Positions 36,532-44,292 of a DNA stretch of 64,000 bases are shown here, in pieces; the stretch's first letter is position 1, and each line of letters begins with the position of its first letter. The notes below the pieces were generated by a model. That model did no database searches, was not told where the DNA came from, and saw nothing but the letters and a program-made list of their open reading frames with translations. The translations under genes were made by a program, and so were the position numbers. The stretch is from Chloracidobacterium validum (GTDB taxonomy: Bacteria > Acidobacteriota > Blastocatellia > Chloracidobacteriales > Chloracidobacteriaceae), in contig NZ_CP072648.1 in assembly GCF_018304825.1 (NCBI RefSeq), forward strand, positions 1 through 64,000, given 5' to 3'.

Positions 36532-38526
36532 CTAGGCTGACAGCGTGGCATCCATCGGATTGGCGACGCTTTCCGTGTTGTCGGGGATGGGCAAACTCAC
36601 GGTGAAGCTGGTGCCAACGCCAAGCTGACTATCAACCCGCACATCGCCGCCATGCGCGGCAACAATGCTTTTGACAATCGAAAGCCCCAACCCAACGCCA
36701 ACGCCCATGCGGTGATTGCGGGATTGGCGATAGAGATCGAAGACATAGGGCAAGTCTTCGGGCGGGATGCCAATGCCGGTGTCGGTCACGCTCACTTCAA
36801 TGAAGTCGCGTCCGATGTTGACGCCCGCACCATTGGTGACGGTCGCCGTGAGCATGACCGCTCCGTCCTTCGGCGTGAATTTGACCGCGTTTGTCAGCAG
36901 GTTGGTGAAGACCCGTAACAGCTTGCCGCGGTCAGCCGACAACCTGACTTGAGGAAGCGTCTCGGATGGCTGATAGCGAAGGATGACTCCTTTTCGCTCG
37001 GCTTCCGGGCGGACGCCATCCACGGCTTCCTGCAAGACTTCGGTGACGTCAAGCGGCGCGCGCTCAAGCACGATACCGGTTTCCTCGCTGCGATAGACCT
37101 CCTGGACTTCGCTGAGCAAGTTCAGGGCGCGTTCAAGGCTATTGCGCGCCACGCCGACCAAGTGGCGGGTCTCCTCATCGGGCTTCCCGATGGCTTCAAA
37201 GAGTTCCAGCGCGCTGTAAACGCATCCCAGGGGCGAGCGTAGATCATGAACGAGCATGGCCGCGAAGCGTGCCTTGAGGCGGTCTATCTCACGCAACTTG
37301 GCGTTGGCCTCGGAAATGTCGGCATTGAGCTTTTTGAGCTGGAGCGCAGCGGCCTTGCGTTCTTCGATGTCGCGTAGGCGAAACACGAGTTCGGTGACGG
37401 TATCTTCGCCCCAAATCGGCGCGACCCGTCCGGCACACCACCGTTGGTGCCCATCCGCGAACTGAAACTGCGCTTCAAAGGAAACGACCTGACCGGTGCT
37501 AACGACCTGCCGCATGGCTTCGCGCAAGCTGTTGGCGTCCACAACACGATCCAGCAGATTGTGGCCCAGGAGGTCTTGTTCCTGATAGCCTAAATCAGGA
37601 TGGTTGAGGTAGGTCACATCCCCATCCAGGGTCGTGCAGATGAGGATGTCGGGCGCGTTTTCCACCAGCGTCCGAAAACGGGCTTCGCTTTCCGTGAGTT
37701 GCCGCCGCAAGCGATTCATGTCGGTCATATCTGTCGCTATGGTGGCAATGCATTGGCGCCCGCCAATCGTCAGCAGATTGGCCGACACCATCAGGTCACA
37801 GACACCACCAGCCCGGGTTTTGATTGTCAGGTCAAAACGCTGGGAGCCGGCGCCTTGTCGGAGCGACGCCATCACCAGCCGCGGCAAGGTTTGATCCAAC
37901 CACAAATCAAGTTTCGCCAGCGAGCGTCCGACTGCCTCGGCTTGTGCGTAGCCGGTCAACTGCTCAAAAGCCACATTGACGGCGATGATCTTTCCCGTGC
38001 GTGCCTCAAAGATACACCCTGGCGATGGGGTGAGGTTGAAGAAGCACCGAAACTGTTCTTCGCTCTCGCGCAGCGCTTCCCCGGCGCGTTTATAGGCCGT
38101 GATGTCTTTTGCCAACCCAACCAACAGCACCGGCTGCTCCAACCGATCCCGAACCGGAAAGACGCTTTCCCGAACCCAGCGGATTTGCCCATCGGGTCGG
38201 CAAATGCGGTATTCAATATCCGAGCCAGCCGGGTTGAGGGCGGCCGCTTCCCAGCGTTCGCGGTCATCTGGATGAATGGCCGCCCGAAGCCGATGCGGTT
38301 CGTGGATCGCCACCAGCGGAGAAAATCCCCAGATGGACTCAAACTCCTGGTTGACGAACAATAACCGCTTCTCAGGCAACGTGGCTGCCCAGAAGGCATG
38401 GCGGACGTGGTTGACAATTTGTCGCAACAGTGCCGCTTCGCTGATGGAAGGCAGCGCCAGGCGTCCTGTTTCCACCTGATGATCGTCCGTGACCTGTGCT
38501 GGCTGTGATTCGGGAACGTGTAACAT
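36532..38526 (-). CDS. PAS-domain sensor histidine kinase
   Basis: 664 residues from the ATG at 38526, which has GGAAGGAAGGG upstream. No membrane segment is apparent, so it is probably cytosolic. Three PAS/PAC modules lie in series: about 40-165, 170-285 and 290-415. HisKA follows with the phosphoacceptor His in AAMLVHDLRSPLGCVYSALELF. The HATPase domain has an N box in TNLLTNAVKFTPKDG, a G1 box DTGIGIPPEDLPYVFD and a G2 box GVGLGLSIVKSIVAAHGG. No receiver gene is directly adjacent, though the divergent neighbour encodes a receiver-PAS-kinase hybrid. Confidence 0.94.
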   Translation of the reverse strand: MLHVPESQPAQVTDDHQVETGRLALPSISEAALLRQIVNHVRHAFWAATLPEKRLLFVNQEFESIWGFSPLVAIHEPHRLRAAIHPDDRERWEAAALNPAGSDIEYRICRPDGQIRWVRESVFPVRDRLEQPVLLVGLAKDITAYKRAGEALRESEEQFRCFFNLTPSPGCIFEARTGKIIAVNVAFEQLTGYAQAEAVGRSLAKLDLWLDQTLPRLVMASLRQGAGSQRFDLTIKTRAGGVCDLMVSANLLTIGGRQCIATIATDMTDMNRLRRQLTESEARFRTLVENAPDILICTTLDGDVTYLNHPDLGYQEQDLLGHNLLDRVVDANSLREAMRQVVSTGQVVSFEAQFQFADGHQRWCAGRVAPIWGEDTVTELVFRLRDIEERKAAALQLKKLNADISEANAKLREIDRLKARFAAMLVHDLRSPLGCVYSALELFEAIGKPDEETRHLVGVARNSLERALNLLSEVQEVYRSEETGIVLERAPLDVTEVLQEAVDGVRPEAERKGVILRYQPSETLPQVRLSADRGKLLRVFTNLLTNAVKFTPKDGAVMLTATVTNGAGVNIGRDFIEVSVTDTGIGIPPEDLPYVFDLYRQSRNHRMGVGVGLGLSIVKSIVAAHGGDVRVDSQLGVGTSFTVSLPIPDNTESVANPMDATLSA

Positions 38527-38577
38527 CGCCGAGTATCCCTTCCTTCCCACACCGGGAAGCCAGTGACCTAGGGGCAA

Positions 38578-38857
38578 CCCCGGACGCTACCGCCGAAACC
38601 TGGATGGTTGCGGCCGGCCGGTGAACCTCCCACCTACCTAAGCGAAAAATTCAAGGCAGATGTGCCACGTTTTTGGCGAGAATCAACGTTGTGAGTGGTG
38701 ACGCACGTCTTCGGCATCTGTTTTCAGCGTCTTGGGGGCGAGTCAACCCAAACCTTCAGCCAGGGCTTTCACCACCCACGGCACTTGGACTAACGTTTCG
38801 TCCCACGACAACTGATCGCTTCTCCCCCCGGCACACTGCGCTTGGGACATTCTGGCT
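38578..38857. other. Divergent intergenic region between two kinase genes
   Basis: About 330 bases separate the two start codons (38526 minus, 38858 plus). The region must hold both promoters. I see no strong sigma70 or sigma54 element and no tRNA or hairpin with a T-tract. Confidence 0.4.
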
Positions 38858-41818
38858 ATGGAAACACAGGGTCCACTGGTTCATCTTGTGGATGACGATG
38901 CCGTAATTCGCCAGCTTCTGGGTATGCTGCTGCGGGAGCAAGGCTTGGAGGTGGTTACCCACAGTGACGGTTTGACGGCGCTTGGCGCGGCGGCGCACCT
39001 TGAACCGGATATCGTCTTGCTGGACATCTCGATGCCCGGTATGGACGGCATCACGCTCTGCGGACGCCTGCGGCAGCTAGACGCTTACCGGCTCGTGCCC
39101 ATCCTGATGCTGACTGGCATCAGCGATGAATCGGCGGTGGAGGCAGCGTTTGCGGCCGGCGCCACGGATTACATCCTCAAGCCGCCTAAACCGGTGGTTT
39201 TGAAGCATCGGGTGAGCTATCTGCTCCAGGCCTACCAAGCTGAACGGCAGCTTCAGGAAGCGGCGCGGCACATGCACGCCATCGTGCAGTATGCCAGTGA
39301 TGCTATCCTGACGCTGGACAATGATTTGCGCATCCTCACGGCAAATCCGATGGCCAGACAGCTCATGGGTTCAGAGTGTATCGGACAGCGCATAACCACG
39401 TTGGTTGACAGCCAGTTGCCGCTCTCCGACCTGATCCCACGCCTGGTGAAAACCGGTGAGTCCATGACCGCAGACCTAGTTGGCGGAGACGGCCGCCGCC
39501 ACCCGGTCGAACTGACTTGTAGTGAGTTCTACAGCCATCGAAAGCGACACCACACCCTGATTGTGCGGAACCTGGCCAATCGCGGACAGGTTGAGCAGGA
39601 GCTTGAGGGTGCCAAGCGGTTGCTCAATTCGGTTATCAATACGGTCGGTGAGCCGGTAGCCATCCTGTCCCCGGATGGGACGGTGGTGACGGTCAATACC
39701 GCCTGGCGGCGAACCGCCGACACGCAGGGCATGGCGGCCGGCGCCAACTACGGTATCGGAATGAACTATCTAGACCTGTGTGACCAGGCCGACCCTGAAC
39801 GTTATCCAGAGGCGCATGCGCTGGCGCTGGGGATTCGCCAGGTCGCGCAGGGAGAGAAACGGGAGTTCAGTCTTGATTATCCCTGTCAAAGTCCAGACGC
39901 GCAGCGGTGGTTTCGGGCACACGTCCTGGCCGGTCCGTTGTCATCGGTCATGGTCATCCACGAGGACATCACGCCTCGCCACACCTCGGCTGGATTGCCG
40001 TTTATCACACCCCAGCGGTGGATGCGTTTTTTGAGTGGGCTGCCGCATGGTCTGGCCATGGTGGACGGTCGCGGTCGGATTATCTTTGCCAACAACTATT
40101 TGACGACACTTTTGGGAGAACCGATGCGCAAGCTCTACGGTCAGCGCGGTCGGCGCTACCTGAGTCACCAGGGCTGGTCTCAGTTTAAGACCGCCTGGCG
40201 CCAGCTTGGCCTCGGTAAACTGCCGGAGCCGGATACTGACCGCGTCGCGGTGTCAGACAAACAGGAGGTCTGGCTGCGGAAGCCGGACGGTTGTTTAGTG
40301 CTGACGCAGATGACCCTGGCCGTGTTCCAGGATGAGCCAGGGTTGGTTCTGCTGATTGAGGACTTGACCCCCCGGCAGACGCTTGACGAGGTGCGTCGCC
40401 GCCACAACGAAGAATGGTTGGCGACGGTGGATGCGCTACCCAATCTCATTTTGCTTGAGAGTACGGAAGGCAACATTCGCCGCTGCAACCACGCCGTGGC
40501 TGCCTTCCTCGGCCTGCCTTATCCGGCTATCATTCATCAGTCATCGGCAAAACTCTTCTTTGGTCAAGCAAGTGGGTCGCTGCTGAACTGTATTCAGGAC
40601 GCATCGGCGTTTCAATTTCCGGGTGATAACCGGTGGTTTCAAATCAGTAGCTACTGGATCACACAGGAGCGCGGGATTGGAACGGGCTGGGTTCACGTCA
40701 TTGACGACATTACTGCACGGCGATTGGTCGAGCAGGATACGGCCCGCTTGATCGCGGCGATTGAGCGGGTTGGGGAAGGCGTCGTAACGTTCAACCGGCG
40801 TGGGCGCATTATTTTCTGTAATCCGGCTTTTGAACACCTGACTGGGATTCAGAACTGGGAAGCCATCGGGCGCCGGCTCAGTCGGTTGGGGTTGGGTCCG
40901 GTGGAGCGGACGACGCGCCGGGAAATCCTCCGCTGTTTGGCGCGGGGACAGGATTGGCGTGGCCAATACCTCGCGCGGCGCCGGGATGGCAGCACCTACT
41001 ACGAGGAAGCGACGGTGTCGCCGGTTCACGACGCCTCTGGCGCCATGGGCGATGTCGTCATGGTTTGTCGTGACGTAACCGAACAGCGGCGTTACGAAGC
41101 CATTGCCGAGGCGGTCAATGTGACCGAAAACGCCGGTTACATCTTTTCGGCCATTCGCCATGAAATGGGGAATCCGATCAACTCCATCAAAACAGCGCTG
41201 ACTGTGCTGCGGCGAACTGAGCAGCCTTCCCCAAGCGCGGTGACAACCTGTGTTGACCGCTGTTTATCCGAGATCGGGCGGGTGGAATACCTGCTGCGCA
41301 CGCTGCGTTCATTTAGTTTGCATGAGACGCCAGAACTCAAGGCGCAGCCGCTCGTTCCATTTTTGGAGCGATTTTGCGCGCTGATTGCCGACGGACTGGC
41401 GGCGCGCCAAATTGCTTTGGAGCGGGCTTTCGAGGCCAACCTTGGGCTGGCCTGGTTTGACGAACGGGCACTTCATCAAGCACTGATGAATCTCATTTCA
41501 AACGCAATTGACGCTTTGGCTACTACCGCCAGCCCGCGTATCGTCATCACGGCGAAACAGCAGCGGCAACTCGTTGTCCTCACGGTGTATGACAACGGCG
41601 TGGGGATTGACACGGAAAAGCAGAAGCACCTGTTCCGTCCCTTCTACACGTCCAAACCACAGGGCACCGGACTCGGCCTGGTGATTACGCAGAGGTTGAT
41701 CTCAAAGATGAAGGGCACGGTTGAACTTCAGCCACATCCCGCCGGTGGGTGTGAAGCGATTGTCACCCTCGAAGCCGCCGCCGGGAGCAAGCACCCATTT
41801 GGATATGTTATCGAGTGA
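38858..41818 (+). CDS. Hybrid receiver-PAS-histidine kinase
   Basis: 986 residues. The N-terminal receiver has phospho-acceptor Asp56 in DIVLLDISMPGMDG and Lys in YILKPPKP. Several PAS-like modules follow (about 140-250, 255-370, 385-500, 515-620 and 630-755; borders approximate). The kinase core has the phosphoacceptor His in FSAIRHEMGNPINSIKTAL, an HExxNP-type H box, then an HATPase with NLISNAIDAL, DNGVGID and GTGLGLVITQRLI. No membrane helix is apparent. Its stop is followed six bases later by an NtrC-type regulator, its likely output partner. Confidence 0.93.
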   Translation: METQGPLVHLVDDDAVIRQLLGMLLREQGLEVVTHSDGLTALGAAAHLEPDIVLLDISMPGMDGITLCGRLRQLDAYRLVPILMLTGISDESAVEAAFAAGATDYILKPPKPVVLKHRVSYLLQAYQAERQLQEAARHMHAIVQYASDAILTLDNDLRILTANPMARQLMGSECIGQRITTLVDSQLPLSDLIPRLVKTGESMTADLVGGDGRRHPVELTCSEFYSHRKRHHTLIVRNLANRGQVEQELEGAKRLLNSVINTVGEPVAILSPDGTVVTVNTAWRRTADTQGMAAGANYGIGMNYLDLCDQADPERYPEAHALALGIRQVAQGEKREFSLDYPCQSPDAQRWFRAHVLAGPLSSVMVIHEDITPRHTSAGLPFITPQRWMRFLSGLPHGLAMVDGRGRIIFANNYLTTLLGEPMRKLYGQRGRRYLSHQGWSQFKTAWRQLGLGKLPEPDTDRVAVSDKQEVWLRKPDGCLVLTQMTLAVFQDEPGLVLLIEDLTPRQTLDEVRRRHNEEWLATVDALPNLILLESTEGNIRRCNHAVAAFLGLPYPAIIHQSSAKLFFGQASGSLLNCIQDASAFQFPGDNRWFQISSYWITQERGIGTGWVHVIDDITARRLVEQDTARLIAAIERVGEGVVTFNRRGRIIFCNPAFEHLTGIQNWEAIGRRLSRLGLGPVERTTRREILRCLARGQDWRGQYLARRRDGSTYYEEATVSPVHDASGAMGDVVMVCRDVTEQRRYEAIAEAVNVTENAGYIFSAIRHEMGNPINSIKTALTVLRRTEQPSPSAVTTCVDRCLSEIGRVEYLLRTLRSFSLHETPELKAQPLVPFLERFCALIADGLAARQIALERAFEANLGLAWFDERALHQALMNLISNAIDALATTASPRIVITAKQQRQLVVLTVYDNGVGIDTEKQKHLFRPFYTSKPQGTGLGLVITQRLISKMKGTVELQPHPAGGCEAIVTLEAAAGSKHPFGYVIE

Positions 41819-41824
41819 GTCACG

Positions 41825-43219
41825 ATGACGTTAGACCCTCAGATGAGATTGCTCATCGTGGACGATGAGCCGTTGTTTCGTGAGTCTTTGGGGGAGGATT
41901 TGGCGCGGGATGGCGCGTCCGTTGTCACGGTCGGCACGGTGGCGGACGCCTGTGCCGCTATCCAGCGCGCTCCGTTTGACATCATCCTGCTCGATCAGCG
42001 ACTTCCCGACGGGGATGGCCTTGCCATTGTGCCGGTGGCGCTGGACGCCAACGATGCCGTCAAGGTGTTGTTGATGACGGCCTTTCCGAGCTATGACCAT
42101 GCCGTTCAAGCCCTGCGCGTCGGTGTCCACGATTACTTGTCGAAGCCCGTGGACGTGGCGGAAGTGCGCCATGCGGTCAACCAGCTCTATCACACGGCCA
42201 AGCTGGAACGAATTGCGGAAGTGCATCGCCTCACCGTCAGTCATGACGAGGCCACCGCGCTGTTTATCGGTCAGAGTGGGCGCGCCCAGGCAATTCAGGG
42301 ATTGATCCGCCGCGCCCAGGGAACGATGGCGAACGTCCTGATTACCGGCGAGACCGGATCGGGCAAAACGCTGGTCGCAAAAGCCATCCACTATGGTTCG
42401 CCTCTGTCCCAACGGCCCTTCATAAGCGTCAACTGCGCGGCGCTGCCTGAGACGCTGGTCGAAGCAGAACTGTTTGGCGTGGAGAAAGGGGCCTACACGG
42501 GCGCGGTGCCGCGCCGTGGGTTGCTGGAGCTGGCGGAAGGCGGAACCCTCTTTCTGGACGAAATCGCCGAAATGCCCGTGGCCATGCAAGCCAAGCTGCT
42601 GGCCGTCATCGAGGAGCGAAAAGTCCGGCGCTTGGGCGGTGAGCAGGACCGATTCGTAAACGTGCGGTTTCTGGCCGCAACGAACCTCTTGCTCCAGGAT
42701 GCTTTGGCGAACGGGAAGTTTCGTCGCGATCTATTTTACCGGCTCAATGTGCTGACAATTGACCTTCCGCCACTGCGCGAGCGGCGGGATGACATTCCAC
42801 GCCTGTGCGAGCACTTCATCCGGGAACTCGCGCCCGGCCGCCGTGTCCAGGTGGCCGCGGCGGATTTGCCGGCATTGATGCAGTATGATTTTCCGGGGAA
42901 TGTCCGGGAGCTGCGCAATATCCTGGAGCGGGCGCTCATTCTCGAAGACGGCCCGTGGCTGCATCCCTCTCGGCTGCTTGAAGCCAGCGCTGCGGCAGCT
43001 CCGGCCGCCGAGCCGATCCGGGACGCAACCGCTACCCATCTGAACCCACTGGAAACGGTCATGCGCGAGCATATCTTGGCAGCTTACACGCAATGTGGTG
43101 AGAATTTGACCCGAACGGCGCAGGCGTTGGGGCTATCGCTTTCTACCTTGCGGCGGAAACTGGTTGCGTATGGGCGGCTCTCACGCAATGCCTCGCTGGG
43201 CGCTCCCGGCGGCGACTGA
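41825..43219 (+). CDS. Sigma54-dependent NtrC-family response regulator (GAYTGA variant)
   Basis: 464 residues. Receiver with Asp57 in DIILLDQRLPDGDG; central AAA+ sigma54-activation domain with Walker A GETGSGKT and Walker B GGTLFLDEI; C-terminal Fis-type helix-turn-helix LTRTAQALGLSLSTLRRKLVAYG. The sigma54-contacting loop reads GAYTGA instead of GAFTGA; the aromatic ring is kept, so activity is expected. It is co-transcribed with the preceding hybrid kinase. A 13-base tandem repeat spans its stop codon. Confidence 0.95.
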   Translation: MTLDPQMRLLIVDDEPLFRESLGEDLARDGASVVTVGTVADACAAIQRAPFDIILLDQRLPDGDGLAIVPVALDANDAVKVLLMTAFPSYDHAVQALRVGVHDYLSKPVDVAEVRHAVNQLYHTAKLERIAEVHRLTVSHDEATALFIGQSGRAQAIQGLIRRAQGTMANVLITGETGSGKTLVAKAIHYGSPLSQRPFISVNCAALPETLVEAELFGVEKGAYTGAVPRRGLLELAEGGTLFLDEIAEMPVAMQAKLLAVIEERKVRRLGGEQDRFVNVRFLAATNLLLQDALANGKFRRDLFYRLNVLTIDLPPLRERRDDIPRLCEHFIRELAPGRRVQVAAADLPALMQYDFPGNVRELRNILERALILEDGPWLHPSRLLEASAAAAPAAEPIRDATATHLNPLETVMREHILAAYTQCGENLTRTAQALGLSLSTLRRKLVAYGRLSRNASLGAPGGD

Positions 43220-43252
43220 AAACCAAGACTGAAAACCAAGACTGAAAACCAA
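43214..43252 (+). repeat. Three tandem copies of a 13-bp unit across a stop codon
   Basis: GACTGAAAACCAA occurs three times head to tail at 43214-43226, 43227-43239 and 43240-43252, all identical. The first copy contains the TGA stop of the NtrC-family gene (43217-43219). It lies in the 147-base gap before the epimerase gene. Confidence 0.95.
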
Positions 43253-43366
43253 CGCCGAACCTCGCTGTGCCAGCAGGGGAGCCGGTGCTGCGTGGCCAAG
43301 GCAACTTTCGGTTTGGGATGCCATATGCTTTGCTGGCGCTACATCCTGCTATGAACTTGTAAGGCC

Positions 43367-44266
43367 ATGAAAAAGATTTTCATTACGGGCGCGAGTGGTT
43401 TCGTTGGGCAGCACCTGTTACCCGCGCTCAAGCTCGAAGGTTATGAGATCGTCGCGTTGTCACGGAAAGTCCGTGATACCTCAAGTGGCGTACGCTGGGT
43501 GTTGGGTGATCCGTTAGAGGCGGACGACTGGCAACGGGAAGTGGACGGGGCCTACGGAATCGTCCACTTGGCAGGCGAACCAATCGTGGGCAAGCGTTGG
43601 ACCCCTGAGCAGAAGAAACTCCTTCGCGACAGTCGCGTGGTCACGACCCAAAATCTGGTCAACGCCATTGCTCAGGCCAAGCAAAAACCGGCTGTGCTCG
43701 TCTCCGCTTCGGCGATTGGATTGTATCCAAAAAACCAGGAAACCGAGTTGGATGAAACGACCCGCCCGGCAGATGACTTTCTAGGAAAGCTCTGCCAGGA
43801 ATGGGAAGATGCCGCCAAGGTGGCCGAGGTGCATGGCGTACGGACGGTGCTGCTGCGGATCGGCGTCGTGCTCGGTCGGGATGGCGGCGCGCTGGCGCGC
43901 ATGCTTCCGATCTTCAAGCTTGGCCTGGGGGGACCGCTCGGCAGCGGTAACCAGTGGTTTTCCTGGATTCATGTGGCGGACGTGGTTGGGTTGATCCGCT
44001 GGGCATTGGCGTCGGAGAGCGCGCAGGGGCCGGTCAATGCAGTTGCGCCCAACCCGGTGCGAATGCGCGACTTCGCGGCCACGCTGGGAAAAGTTCTCAA
44101 CCGCCCGGCGTTTCTTCCGGCGCCATCTTTTGCGCTCAACCTCATGCTTGGCGAGTCAGCCCAGGTCGTGCTGGACGGGCAGCGCGCTCTGCCGCGCGCA
44201 GCTCTCCGTCAGGGCTACAGTTTTCGTTTTCCCAACGTGGAAGACGCTTTGCGCGACGTGACCTGA
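43367..44266 (+). CDS. NAD-dependent epimerase-like protein (TIGR01777/YfcH family)
   Basis: 299-residue short-chain dehydrogenase/epimerase fold. Rossmann motif ITGASGFVGQHL at residues 5-16; family features VHLAGEPIVGKRWTPEQKKLLRDSRV and the SASAIGLYP segment, where the usual YxxxK catalytic motif is altered, as is typical of TIGR01777 proteins. The C-terminal 50 residues match the family's DUF1731 region (FLPAPSFALNLMLGESAQVVLDGQRALPRAALRQGYSFRFPNVEDAL). Biochemical role unresolved; some relatives act on cell division or sugar nucleotides. Converges with the phosphatase gene nine bases away. Confidence 0.92.
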   Translation: MKKIFITGASGFVGQHLLPALKLEGYEIVALSRKVRDTSSGVRWVLGDPLEADDWQREVDGAYGIVHLAGEPIVGKRWTPEQKKLLRDSRVVTTQNLVNAIAQAKQKPAVLVSASAIGLYPKNQETELDETTRPADDFLGKLCQEWEDAAKVAEVHGVRTVLLRIGVVLGRDGGALARMLPIFKLGLGGPLGSGNQWFSWIHVADVVGLIRWALASESAQGPVNAVAPNPVRMRDFAATLGKVLNRPAFLPAPSFALNLMLGESAQVVLDGQRALPRAALRQGYSFRFPNVEDALRDVT

Positions 44267-44272
44267 CCTGGT

Positions 44273-44292
44273 GGTTTAGCCGGGAGGTTTAG
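44273..44292. repeat. Direct repeat around a minus-strand stop codon
   Basis: GGTTTAG at 44273-44279 and 44286-44292, period 13. The first copy includes the TAA stop (minus strand, 44276-44278) of the PP2C phosphatase gene. Confidence 0.5.

Noticed and set aside
41825-43219. GAYTGA loop read as an inactivating mutation
   Set aside because: The aromatic residue is retained and Tyr at this site is found in functional sigma54 activators, so inactivity is not implied.
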